Shown piece after piece: positions 1-5,675 of a stretch of 8,941 nt of DNA; position 1 is the first letter of the stretch, and every line of letters begins with the position of its first letter. Source of the DNA: Chersky-840 sp035532735 (GTDB lineage: Bacteria > Actinomycetota > Acidimicrobiia > Acidimicrobiales > UBA8190). The notes under the pieces are model-generated. The model was given only the letters and a program-made list of their open reading frames with translations, ran no database searches and was not told the origin of the DNA. The stretch lies in the NCBI GenBank assembly GCA_035532735.1, contig DATKQM010000040.1, positions 1 through 8,941 on the forward strand, read 5' to 3'. The position numbers and the translations under genes are program-made.

Positions 1-1113
1 GCCGAGGCTGGGAACCTTGGAATACCTCCCGGCCATCATGTCGAAGACGTCCCCTTCAGCACTGAGGACCCCGATCCGACCTCGTTGGTCGGCGAGCAGG
101 CTGACGAGGGCCTCCGGTGTGGCGTCATCGGCCAGAAGCCGAGGCGCAGGTGGCACCTCGATGGCGTCGGCGTCCGCGCCCAGGGCCATGGCTTCGGCGG
201 TCAAGCTCTCACGATCATCCGGCTTCGCCTTGGCAACGATGGCTTCGGCCTGGCGCACCAGATCAGCGGCGATGCGCTTGCGGGTGGCGGCGTCGGCGAT
301 CTCGGGCATCGCGTGGTCGAGAGCACGCCGTTCCCAATCCTCAAGCGGTGCGGTCACGGCTCGGACCACTGCTGACTTGCGAGAACCGGGCGGCATCGCC
401 GTGGCGATGAAGAGGTTCGTCGGCTCGACCCAGCCCCGACGTACTTCGACCTGGATCCGACCACCGGCGGCCGTGGCCAGCGCCGCCAACGTCATCATCG
501 CGGGGAGCTCGAGCGGAGTCTGCGTAGCTTCGCTCACGGCCACCACGAACTCGTCCAGCCACCGTGGGAACACCGCGGCCGGGAAGGGAGGTGGCGTAGG
601 CGCGCCCAATGGCACGGGTGGCTCCCAGGGTGCGGCGTCCGGGGTCGGCTCGGATGCGTCTTGATTACCCCCAGCTTTCGCCCATCCATTCGGATCGGTC
701 CGAGGCGCGCGGTTGCCGTTCTTCATCTGCCTGGCGGCACCGGCCGCCGCGCTCTCGTCCCCATCGTGGTGGAGGACGGCATAGGCGTGGAAGCGGGTGT
801 AACCCGCCGGCTTGCTCGGAGCTGTCACCTCGAATGGCGTTTTGGGGCTGTAGACGAACAGGCAGCCATGGCGGATCGTGGCCGAGCAGGCCGATGTGGC
901 CGCCGGGTGGCGCCACTTGGACCCGTCCTCGTCGCCGTTGCCGGCCCGGATCGACCAGCCCGCCGGGATGAGCAGATCGGTCCACCCGTGGGTCTCCGTA
1001 TACCAATCGGCGATGCTGTCGGGATCGGGAGCAGACTTGACGTATGGCGGCCTCGGCACGGGCCGGTCGACGAGCAGTTCGGCCAACAGCACGGGCATGG
1101 GGGACGGCTTCAT
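1..1113 (-). CDS. DUF3987-family helicase/primase-associated protein (N-terminal 371 residues, partial)
   Basis: The reading frame is open from an ATG at 1113 to the window edge, giving 371 residues without a stop. Residues 31 to 130 resemble the linker domain found between PrimPol and helicase modules in actinobacterial mobile elements (pattern DWYTETHGWTDLLIPAGW, later YTRFHAYAVLHHDGD). From about residue 180 the DUF3987 (YfjI-like) domain begins. It has EATQTPLELPAMM at 195 to 207, a Walker A-like MPPGSRKSA at 240 to 248 and a Walker B-like RIGVLSAEGD at 345 to 354. Members are P-loop ATPases next to primases and are thought to act as the helicase in element replication. The start overlaps the upstream primase stop as ATGA, with GGGAGAG a few bases upstream. 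The helicase function is inferred from family and context. Confidence 0.88.
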   Translation of the reverse strand, partial: MKPSPMPVLLAELLVDRPVPRPPYVKSAPDPDSIADWYTETHGWTDLLIPAGWSIRAGNGDEDGSKWRHPAATSACSATIRHGCLFVYSPKTPFEVTAPSKPAGYTRFHAYAVLHHDGDESAAAGAARQMKNGNRAPRTDPNGWAKAGGNQDASEPTPDAAPWEPPVPLGAPTPPPFPAAVFPRWLDEFVVAVSEATQTPLELPAMMTLAALATAAGGRIQVEVRRGWVEPTNLFIATAMPPGSRKSAVVRAVTAPLEDWERRALDHAMPEIADAATRKRIAADLVRQAEAIVAKAKPDDRESLTAEAMALGADADAIEVPPAPRLLADDATPEALVSLLADQRGRIGVLSAEGDVFDMMAGRYSKVPSLG

Positions 1114-1116
1114 GCC
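1094..1116 (-). repeat. Inverted repeat enclosing the DUF3987 start codon
   Basis: GGCATG (1094-1099) and CATGCC (1111-1116) are perfect 6-bp arms separated by 11 bases. In the minus-strand RNA the start codon (1113 to 1111) sits in the 5' arm, so folding would hide it. Arms this short can arise by chance in GC-rich DNA. Confidence 0.35.
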
Positions 1117-1715
1117 TCTCTCCCGTGTGTGATGTGATCGACCGGCTCCATCTCCAGCCCTTGCCCGGGAACCCAGAAGTAGGGCTTCCCGGTGGCGGGG
1201 TGGGGGCTGGGCGGGAGGATCGTATAGCGATGGTTGCGCTGCAACAGGTCGATGCCGCATGACCAGCGGGTACCTACCTTCTCCCCGGTACCGTGTTCCC
1301 GGGCCCACTCGTCGAGATGCCGCACCGACAGGTCATCGTCGGGGCGCAGCCACCAGAGGTGCGTGCCCCCGTCGTCTCGACCGCTTCGATGCTCCCTGGT
1401 CTTCGGCCATCCCCCGACCTCGGCCCCTAATGCCTTCCAGGTGGAATCGCCGCCGTGGCGCGGGTCGATGTCGAGGATGACGTACTGCTCAGGCAATCGA
1501 TGCCCGATGAGTGCGTCGGGCCACTGCTCCCACCAGGCGCGCACTATCTCGACGTCGGTGGTGGCGTCGGTCTGGCTGGGGCCCCGCCCGTAGGTCGAGA
1601 CCTTCATGGGCTCTTTGGTCTTCGGGTGGACGGCGAAGATCTCAAGGCCCGCCTGGGCGTAGGCGATGGCGTGGGCTTGGAGCTCTCCTGTCACGGTTTC
1701 GGGAATCCGGGTCAT
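1110..1715 (-). CDS. Bifunctional DNA primase/polymerase (PrimPol, archaeo-eukaryotic primase fold)
   Basis: This 201-aa protein matches the N-terminal prim-pol domain of bifunctional primase-polymerases from plasmids and integrative elements, which synthesise primers and extend DNA. Visible landmarks are an N-terminal AIAYAQAGLEIFAVHP segment (16-31), the metal-binding acidic pair in VILDIDPRHGG (D82 and D84), the GGTHLWW motif with H119 (116-122), GIDLLQ with D156 (154-159), and the TILPPSPHPATGKPYFW segment (165-181) typical of the family. The protein ends right after the catalytic domain; its linker and helicase parts are on the next gene, which starts inside this stop codon (ATGA). Its own ATG (1715-1713) overlaps the upstream 69-aa gene's stop in the same way. 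The split gene implies that the two products act as a complex in element replication. Confidence 0.88.
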   Translation of the reverse strand: MTRIPETVTGELQAHAIAYAQAGLEIFAVHPKTKEPMKVSTYGRGPSQTDATTDVEIVRAWWEQWPDALIGHRLPEQYVILDIDPRHGGDSTWKALGAEVGGWPKTREHRSGRDDGGTHLWWLRPDDDLSVRHLDEWAREHGTGEKVGTRWSCGIDLLQRNHRYTILPPSPHPATGKPYFWVPGQGLEMEPVDHITHGREA

Positions 1716-1921
1716 GCCGACACCCCCACGAACAGGGCAGCGCGGTGGGCCAACACGATGCTCGCCTCGAGCACCACGTCGACTGGCAGCTCGCCAAGCA
1801 GCGCGTGAGCAGCGAGGTTGCCGATGGCGTCGAGCCGATCAGCCACCTCTTGTTTGCTATTCTGTGGCTCGGTGTAGGTGATTGCGGAGCGGCCCTTCGC
1901 GGGGCCGTTTTTCGCGTTCAC
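1712..1921 (-). CDS. Hypothetical 69-aa element protein
   Basis: This is a small unrecognised protein. It begins at a GTG that overlaps the previous stop (GTGA, 1921-1918) and ends in an ATGA overlap with the primase. Having both ends fused to neighbours is strong support for a real gene. The N-terminal 20 residues are polar and basic (NAKNGPAKGR). Residues 24 to 68 are mostly helical and moderately hydrophobic (EVADRLDAIGNLAAHALLG, then VVLEASIVLAHRAALFVG), perhaps a small helical bundle or dimerisation unit. No enzyme motif, cysteine or clear helix-turn-helix is visible. A hairpin with a T-run on the opposite strand lies in codons 5 to 11. Function unknown. Confidence 0.68.
   Translation of the reverse strand: MNAKNGPAKGRSAITYTEPQNSKQEVADRLDAIGNLAAHALLGELPVDVVLEASIVLAHRAALFVGVSA
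1890..1912 (+). terminator. Plus-strand intrinsic terminator-like hairpin inside the 69-aa gene
   Basis: CGGCCC (1890-1895) pairs with GGGCCG (1902-1907) around a short TTCGCG loop and is followed directly by five T (1908-1912). This is a classic intrinsic terminator in the plus direction. No plus-strand gene precedes it; it faces the minus-strand operon from within the first codons of the 69-aa gene. It may stop antisense transcription, or in the minus RNA act as a hairpin just after the start codon. Confidence 0.5.
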
Positions 1922-2172
1922 GATGCCGCCCGGCGGCGCCGTGCCTTGGCGCTCTTCAGAGCCAGGAGCGTCATGTAGGACTTGCGGGCGTGTTCGGCCC
2001 TGCGGGTCCTCTCTTCGGGACTCAGGGTGCCTTCGGGGTCGACTTCAGCCTCGAAGCGGGCGAGGGCCGCACGAGTCGCCGGGCCGGTGTTGGTCTTGCC
2101 GGTGGCGTGGAGTGCATGGGCAGCAGCGCGGGCGCGCAGCGACCTCTCGCTGGGTGTGAGGGGCGTAGGCAA
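1918..2172 (-). CDS. Hypothetical 84-aa basic helical element protein
   Basis: The protein is a small charged helical one (LTPSERSLRARAAAHALHA, then TRAALARFEAEVDPEGTLSPEER) with an arginine/lysine-rich C-terminus (LKSAKARRRRAAS). I recall similar short ORFs in actinobacterial integrative elements, but know no function; the basic tail suggests nucleic acid contact. The frame is open back to a TTG at 2250, which would give 110 aa. I prefer the TTG at 2172 because GGAGGA (2185-2180) sits 7 bases upstream while the 2250 start has no such site, and because the SER-rich beginning looks like the natural N-terminus. The stop overlaps the next gene's GTG. The upstream neighbour ends at 2261. Confidence 0.7.
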   Translation of the reverse strand: MPTPLTPSERSLRARAAAHALHATGKTNTGPATRAALARFEAEVDPEGTLSPEERTRRAEHARKSYMTLLALKSAKARRRRAAS

Positions 2173-2198
2173 AGGACGGTCCTCCGAAGGACGGTCCT
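2173..2198 (-). promoter_or_regulatory. Tandem 11-bp dyads forming a possible RBS-masking hairpin
   Basis: AGGACGGTCCT occurs at 2173-2183 and 2188-2198, two copies 15 bp apart, each a perfect palindrome around one central base. In the minus RNA the second half of one copy can pair with the first half of the other: GTCCT and AGGAC around a TCGG loop, extended by five more pairs beyond a C-C mismatch. The Shine-Dalgarno GGAGGA (2185-2180) of the 84-aa gene falls in loop and stem. It could equally be a tandem protein-binding operator. Confidence 0.45.
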
Positions 2199-2250
2199 CG
2201 TTGCCCAATCCGAGGGATCCGGCGCAACCCAGGCGCTCGGGCTCCAACAA

Positions 2251-2269
2251 CTAACGAGAACTACGCTAG
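2251..2269 (-). repeat. Short imperfect dyad at the end of the 183-aa gene
   Basis: The arms CTAACG and CGCTAG match at five of six positions and surround a 7-base centre that overlaps the stop of the 183-aa gene. It may be chance; together with the tandem dyads just downstream it could be part of a binding region. Confidence 0.2.
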
Positions 2270-2812
2270 CACGGCGCTCCGGCAGTCGACTGTCATTGAC
2301 CCAGGTCGATCAGCGCGTTTTCGCGTCGCCACTTCGCGCAAGAGGGTGGCAATCGGAATCCGGGTGTCGCCGGCAGGACACGTCACCCTCGGCATGTGCC
2401 ACGCGGGATCGGGGCTCGGGTGTTCGAGCAGGACTCGACGGACTGTCGTCGAATCCGGTACCCGGGGCGCTCCATCTCGCTCGGCGGCCAACACCTGATT
2501 CACGGCGAGGAACTTTTGCTCGGCCTCGAACAAGAGACCCATCGGCGTCTTCAGCACCCGGGCAAGCTGTCTGCCCCTGGAACCGCTGCACTTACAGCGG
2601 ACGCGCAGCACCACAGAGCCACCAGCCTCTTTTGCCCTCTCAAGCAAGTCGGCGTATTCCGCGAACCCTGGAATGACTGGCTCCCCCGCCGGGGTGCTCA
2701 TAAGCCCCGCCGCCCGGGCCAGATCGCGATAACGCACGACGTCCTCTTGCGTATGGCTCCGCGTCTGTAGTTCAGCATTGAAGGCTTCCCAAGCTTGCTG
2801 GGGGTCAGTCAC
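2261..2812 (-). CDS. Hypothetical 183-aa cysteine-containing element protein
   Basis: I do not recognise this family. The GTG start (2812) overlaps the integrase stop as GTGA. The first half is helical and acidic to about residue 64. It is followed by LRVRCKCSG (69-77) with a C-x-C pair (C73, C75) and the strand-like stretch RQLARVLKTPMGLLFEAEQ. A second part around PRVTCPAGDTRIPIATLLREV (141-161) holds C145, and C177 lies near the end. The spacing suggests a small metal-binding or degenerate zinc-ribbon fold. Such proteins can bind nucleic acid or partner proteins, but this is inference. Its place directly after the integrase would suit an accessory recombination factor, yet no excisionase-like winged helix is visible. 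Confidence 0.72.
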   Translation of the reverse strand: MTDPQQAWEAFNAELQTRSHTQEDVVRYRDLARAAGLMSTPAGEPVIPGFAEYADLLERAKEAGGSVVLRVRCKCSGSRGRQLARVLKTPMGLLFEAEQKFLAVNQVLAAERDGAPRVPDSTTVRRVLLEHPSPDPAWHMPRVTCPAGDTRIPIATLLREVATRKRADRPGSMTVDCRSAVLA

Positions 2813-2827
2813 AGCTCGTCCCCCAGC
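2797..2827 (-). promoter_or_regulatory. 8-bp inverted repeat spanning the integrase stop / 183-aa start
   Basis: GCTGGGGG (2797-2804) and CCCCCAGC (2820-2827) are perfect 8-bp arms around a 15-base loop. In the minus RNA the overlapping stop and GTG start (2812-2809) lie in the loop, and the only Shine-Dalgarno-like run (GGGGGA) is in the 5' arm. The fold would hide the site until ribosomes finishing the integrase open it, a standard arrangement for translational coupling. Confidence 0.5.
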
Positions 2828-3726
2828 CCCATGCGCCGGTACGCATCACGCGCCCGCTCGTCCGCCGCGCTCGCGCCGTATCTATTGAGCATCTCGCGGG
2901 ATTTCCAGCCGGCCAGCCTCATCAGATCGCCCTCGTTCCCGCCCCGCGACAGCCAGCGGTGCGCGAAACAGTGGCGGAGCATGTGGGGGTGCACTCGGCC
3001 GATCCCGGCTTTCTTGGAGCGGTTGGCGAGGAAGATCCGCAACCCCTCGTTGGTCACCTTGCCGCGCAGTCCGATCCACACAAAGGGCGAGGCGGCGAGG
3101 CGATGACGCCCCCGCAACCTCATGTACCGGTCGATGCTTTGGGCGGTCCGGGCGCCGTAGGGAACGGCGCGCGGCTTACTACCCTTGCCCACGACGTAGA
3201 TCACCTGGGCGTCACGGTCGAGGTCTTCGACCTTGAGGCTCGTCAACTCATTGGAACGGCACCCGGTGTCGGCCAGGAGCCGGAACATCGCCATGTCGCG
3301 CCGGTCCTCGAGCCGGGTCCCCTCGCAGGCCCCGAACAAGGCCCGGAGCTCGTCGTCAGACAGGACGGGAGTCTCGGGAACGGGGACCTTGGGCGGGTGC
3401 ATCTTCGCCATTGGGCTGGTGACGATCTCCCCCTCTTCCACGAGGTAGGCGAAAAGACGCTGTAGGGCCCTGTACCGGTTCGCAGCCGTCGCCGGCTTGC
3501 GGGTGGCGAGGAGCTGCTCCACGAACGTCTCGACGTGCTCACGGGTGATGTGGGCGACGTTGGTGGGCATCCCCGACTCGCGCAGGAACTCGAGCAGCTG
3601 GGTCGCGGACTGTTCGTAACCCTGGAGGGTGTTGGGCGCCTTGTTCTCGGCTCGAAGCGACCGGAGCCAGTCGGGGAGCAGGGTGGCGAGATCGCCGACC
3701 TCTACGGTGGTGGGAGCGGTGGCCAT
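2809..3726 (-). CDS. int: Tyrosine site-specific recombinase (integrase, XerC/D-like)
   Basis: The protein is a 305-aa phage-type integrase. A SAM-like N-terminal core-binding domain (residues about 8-100, with NTLQGYEQSATQLLEFLRES) precedes the catalytic domain. With the ATG as residue 1, the expected catalytic set is complete: R157 in TGCRSNEL, K181 or K184 in VGKGSKPR, H248 and R251 in HPHMLRH, W274 in LAGWKS (Trp in place of the more common His), and the nucleophile Y283 in LNRYGAS. The frame is open to a TTG at 3768, but AGGAGG six bases upstream of the ATG at 3726 fixes the start. It would integrate and excise the element at its att site, probably the gap beside it. It is the first gene of the operon and is coupled to the 183-aa gene. 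Confidence 0.95.
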   Translation of the reverse strand: MATAPTTVEVGDLATLLPDWLRSLRAENKAPNTLQGYEQSATQLLEFLRESGMPTNVAHITREHVETFVEQLLATRKPATAANRYRALQRLFAYLVEEGEIVTSPMAKMHPPKVPVPETPVLSDDELRALFGACEGTRLEDRRDMAMFRLLADTGCRSNELTSLKVEDLDRDAQVIYVVGKGSKPRAVPYGARTAQSIDRYMRLRGRHRLAASPFVWIGLRGKVTNEGLRIFLANRSKKAGIGRVHPHMLRHCFAHRWLSRGGNEGDLMRLAGWKSREMLNRYGASAADERARDAYRRMGLGDEL

Positions 3727-3748
3727 GGGGTTCCTCCTGGCTTCCGTA

Positions 3749-3783
3749 GCTCCGGTGGGGTCCCCCAAGGACCCTGCCGGAGC
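3749..3783. repeat. Long hairpin in the integrase leader
   Basis: GCTCCGG (3749-3755) pairs with CCGGAGC (3777-3783), and GGGTCC-type arms (3758-3763 with 3769-3774) pair inside, leaving a 5-base loop. In plus-strand RNA the two central pairs are G-U, giving 15 continuous pairs; in minus-strand RNA they become a 2x2 mismatch. It ends 22 bases upstream of the integrase ATG, just before AGGAGG. It may be a leader regulatory element, a terminator for plus-strand transcripts, or part of the attachment region. Confidence 0.55.
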
Positions 3784-3804
3784 GGCTCAAATCTGAGGTA
3801 TCGA

Positions 3805-3810
3805 ATTATC
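3805..3810 (-). promoter_or_regulatory. Candidate -10 for the integrase operon
   Basis: On the minus strand this reads GATAAT, five of six bases of the -10 consensus, in an AT-rich patch of an otherwise GC-rich region. No good -35 is seen 16 to 18 bases upstream. Transcription from here would give a leader of about 70 bases carrying the 3749-3783 hairpin. A TATCG direct repeat (3799-3803, 3807-3811) overlaps it and might bind a regulator. Confidence 0.35.
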
Positions 3811-3839
3811 GTAACAGAGAGCAACGTGCTAGGGGTTTT

Positions 3840-3855
3840 GGACCTAAATAGGGCC
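3840..3855. other. Imperfect 16-bp dyad, candidate attachment-site core
   Basis: GGACCTAA followed by ATAGGGCC is an imperfect palindrome with a CCTA/TAGG core. It lies in the 157-bp gap between the integrase start and the fakA stop, where the chromosome-element junction must be. Dyads are common at tyrosine integrase core sites, but only one end of the element is visible, so no repeated att core can be shown. No fakA terminator was found here. Confidence 0.2.
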
Positions 3856-3883
3856 GCTCACCAGGATAAATGCCCACAACCTC

Positions 3884-5617
3884 TCACTCGATGCTGATGA
3901 GGAAGGGGTACAGCGGTTGCCCGCCGTGATGGACCTCCACGGCGACGTCGGGGCGATGTTCGGCCAACCACTCCGTGACACGGCGCGTCTCGCCCGCGCC
4001 CGAGCCCTCCCCCTCGATCAACGTCACGAGCTCGTGATCGTCGAGCAGGAGCTTGCCGAGCAATCCGCAGGTGGCCTCGGCCACGGATTCGCCCACGACC
4101 TCCACCCCGTCGCGTGACAGACCCATCCAGTCACCGGTGTGAATGGGCCCCGCCGGACCCTTGGCGTCACGCACCGCCCGGGTGACCTCCCCGGCGACGA
4201 CCCGGCGCGCCGATTCGGCCATCGCGACGGCGTTCTCGGGGGATCCGGCCTCGGGGTCGTACTCGAGCAAGGCCGCGAAGCCCTCGACGATCCCGCTCGT
4301 CGGCACCACCCGCACCTTCTTGGTGGACAACTCGCACACCTGCATGGCGACAGGTCGGATGTTGTCGTTGTTGGGCAACAGCACGACCTCGTCGGAGGGA
4401 ACCGACTCCACCACCTCGAGGATCTGTGCGGTGGACGGGTTCATGGACTGGCCCCCGGCCACGAAGTAGTGCACGCCCAGGGACCTGAAGATCCGGCCGA
4501 TGCCGTCGCCGTTGGCGACGGCCACCACCGCGGTACGCGGCGGTGGCTCGGCGTCGATTCCGGCGCTGGCGGGGATCCCAGCGCCCTCTCGGACCCACCG
4601 CTCCTCCTCGACCTGCTCGGCGATGTCGGTGACCCTGATGTCGCGGGGTCGGCCCGCGTCGAGGGCGGCCTCGATCGACGCGCCGACGTCGTTGGTGTGG
4701 ATGTGACAGTTCCACAGGCCTTCGCCCCCCACCACCACGATGGAGTCCCCGATGCCCGCCCACACCTCCTTGAAGGCGCGCATGGTGTGGTCAGGGGCCT
4801 CGAGGAAGTACATGACCTCGTAACGCAGGTCGTTGCCGCCCCCGGGCTCCTCGACCCCGAACCCCGCCTCAGGCAGTGCATCGGCGACACCCGTGTAGGT
4901 CGGGGCCGTGACGGCCGGGACCGGCGGCAGCGGGCGGCCGTCGACGACGGACAGGAACGAGTCGAGCAGCAGGAGATAGCCCGACCCCCCCGCGTCGACC
5001 ACGCCCGCCTGGGCCAAGACAGGAAGCTGTTCGGGGGTGCGAGCGAGCGCTTCGGCGGCGGCACGATGTGACGCATCGAGCACCTCCACCAGCGAGGCCC
5101 CATCGAGCGCACGCTGCTCGGCCCCCTCCGCCGCGGCCCGGGCCACGGTGAGGATTGTCCCTTCGACGGGTCGTAGCACTGCTTGACGGGCGGCGTCGCT
5201 CGCCGCGGCGAGCCCCCGGGCCAGGGCCGGACCGTCCGCGTCCTCGTCCCCCTCGGCGATCACTCCGGTCAGACCCCGCAGCAACTGGCACAGGATCACC
5301 CCGGAGTTGCCGCGCGCCCCCATGAGCGAGCCGTGCGCGACGGCCTTGCACACCGCCATCCGCTGCTCGGCGTCCCCGGGGTCCGCACCCATCGAGGGGG
5401 AGGCATCGGCCACGTCGAGCCCCTCGAAGCCCTCCAGCCCGGCGAGCTCAGCCACCACCGATTCCAGGGTCAGGGCCATATTCGTGCCCGTGTCGCCGTC
5501 GGGCACCGGGTACACGTTCAAAGCGTTGAGCGCCTCCTGGTGGAGTCGAAGGACATGCCCGTACGTCGCCATCGTCGCCGCCAGGTGGGTCGCCCCGAGC
5601 CTCCTTACTGACTCCAT
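3884..5617 (-). CDS. fakA: Fatty acid kinase FakA-type protein (DhaL domain, YloV/DAK phosphatase family)
   Basis: The product is 577 residues, close to the family length of about 550. The N-terminal DhaL kinase domain shows the ATP/Mg motif NVYPVPDGDTGTNM (34-47), GARGNSG (100-106), VEGTILTVARAAAEG (151-165) and VVDAGGSGY (206-214). A middle domain holds YEVMYFLE (266-273) and CHIHTNDVG (304-312). The C-terminal part contains GGQSMNPST (388-396), LLPNNDNIRP (413-422) and ends with the family signature GGQPLYPFLISIE. In Firmicutes FakA phosphorylates fatty acids held by FakB; no FakB gene lies here. It is divergent from rpmB, as in other actinobacteria. The start has no clear Shine-Dalgarno site, but TAGCAT ends 8 bases before the ATG, so a leaderless message is plausible. 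Confidence 0.92.
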   Translation of the reverse strand: MESVRRLGATHLAATMATYGHVLRLHQEALNALNVYPVPDGDTGTNMALTLESVVAELAGLEGFEGLDVADASPSMGADPGDAEQRMAVCKAVAHGSLMGARGNSGVILCQLLRGLTGVIAEGDEDADGPALARGLAAASDAARQAVLRPVEGTILTVARAAAEGAEQRALDGASLVEVLDASHRAAAEALARTPEQLPVLAQAGVVDAGGSGYLLLLDSFLSVVDGRPLPPVPAVTAPTYTGVADALPEAGFGVEEPGGGNDLRYEVMYFLEAPDHTMRAFKEVWAGIGDSIVVVGGEGLWNCHIHTNDVGASIEAALDAGRPRDIRVTDIAEQVEEERWVREGAGIPASAGIDAEPPPRTAVVAVANGDGIGRIFRSLGVHYFVAGGQSMNPSTAQILEVVESVPSDEVVLLPNNDNIRPVAMQVCELSTKKVRVVPTSGIVEGFAALLEYDPEAGSPENAVAMAESARRVVAGEVTRAVRDAKGPAGPIHTGDWMGLSRDGVEVVGESVAEATCGLLGKLLLDDHELVTLIEGEGSGAGETRRVTEWLAEHRPDVAVEVHHGGQPLYPFLISIE

Positions 5618-5625
5618 GGCCGTGG

Positions 5626-5631
5626 ATGCTA
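5626..5631 (-). promoter_or_regulatory. Candidate -10 for a leaderless fakA transcript
   Basis: On the minus strand this reads TAGCAT, eight bases upstream of the fakA ATG. Transcription would start at or next to the start codon, as in many leaderless actinobacterial genes, which would explain the missing ribosome binding site. No convincing -35 was seen. Confidence 0.35.
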
Positions 5632-5675
5632 ACCTTTGCGCCCGTCCGAATTACCTCTCGAGGAGCGTCCGCGTC

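Larger units (their letters stand above)
1..3855. mobile_element. Integrative element, one end (partial)
   Basis: A tyrosine integrase and five co-directional minus-strand genes, including a PrimPol-type primase and a DUF3987 helicase-like protein, form one packed operon beside the housekeeping genes fakA and rpmB. Integrase plus replication genes is the usual core of actinobacterial integrative elements, prophages and phage satellites. The right boundary must lie between the integrase start (3726) and the fakA stop (3884). I set it at an imperfect dyad near 3840 to 3855, which is a guess. The left end is outside the window. No capsid, relaxase, translocase, excisionase or repressor is visible, so the class of element cannot be decided. 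Confidence 0.7.

Noticed and set aside
17..664. Long plus-strand frames opposite the DUF3987 gene
   Set aside because: They are low-complexity, arginine/serine-rich antisense frames. The minus strand carries clear DUF3987 motifs open from 1113 to the window edge.
2248..2250. TTG at 2250 as start of the small basic element protein
   Set aside because: No ribosome binding site precedes it. The TTG at 2172 has GGAGGA at the right distance. It remains an alternative.
3771..3812. tRNA-like fragment (GCCGGAGCGGC, then TATCGAAT) near the element end
   Set aside because: The first part is an arm of the leader hairpin, and no acceptor stem, anticodon arm or CCA end can be built, so it is not called a tRNA or a tRNA-derived att site.
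4139..5071. 310-aa plus-strand frame inside fakA
   Set aside because: It is the antisense of fakA, rich in Gly, Arg, Asp and His with no domain, while the minus strand matches the family from end to end.
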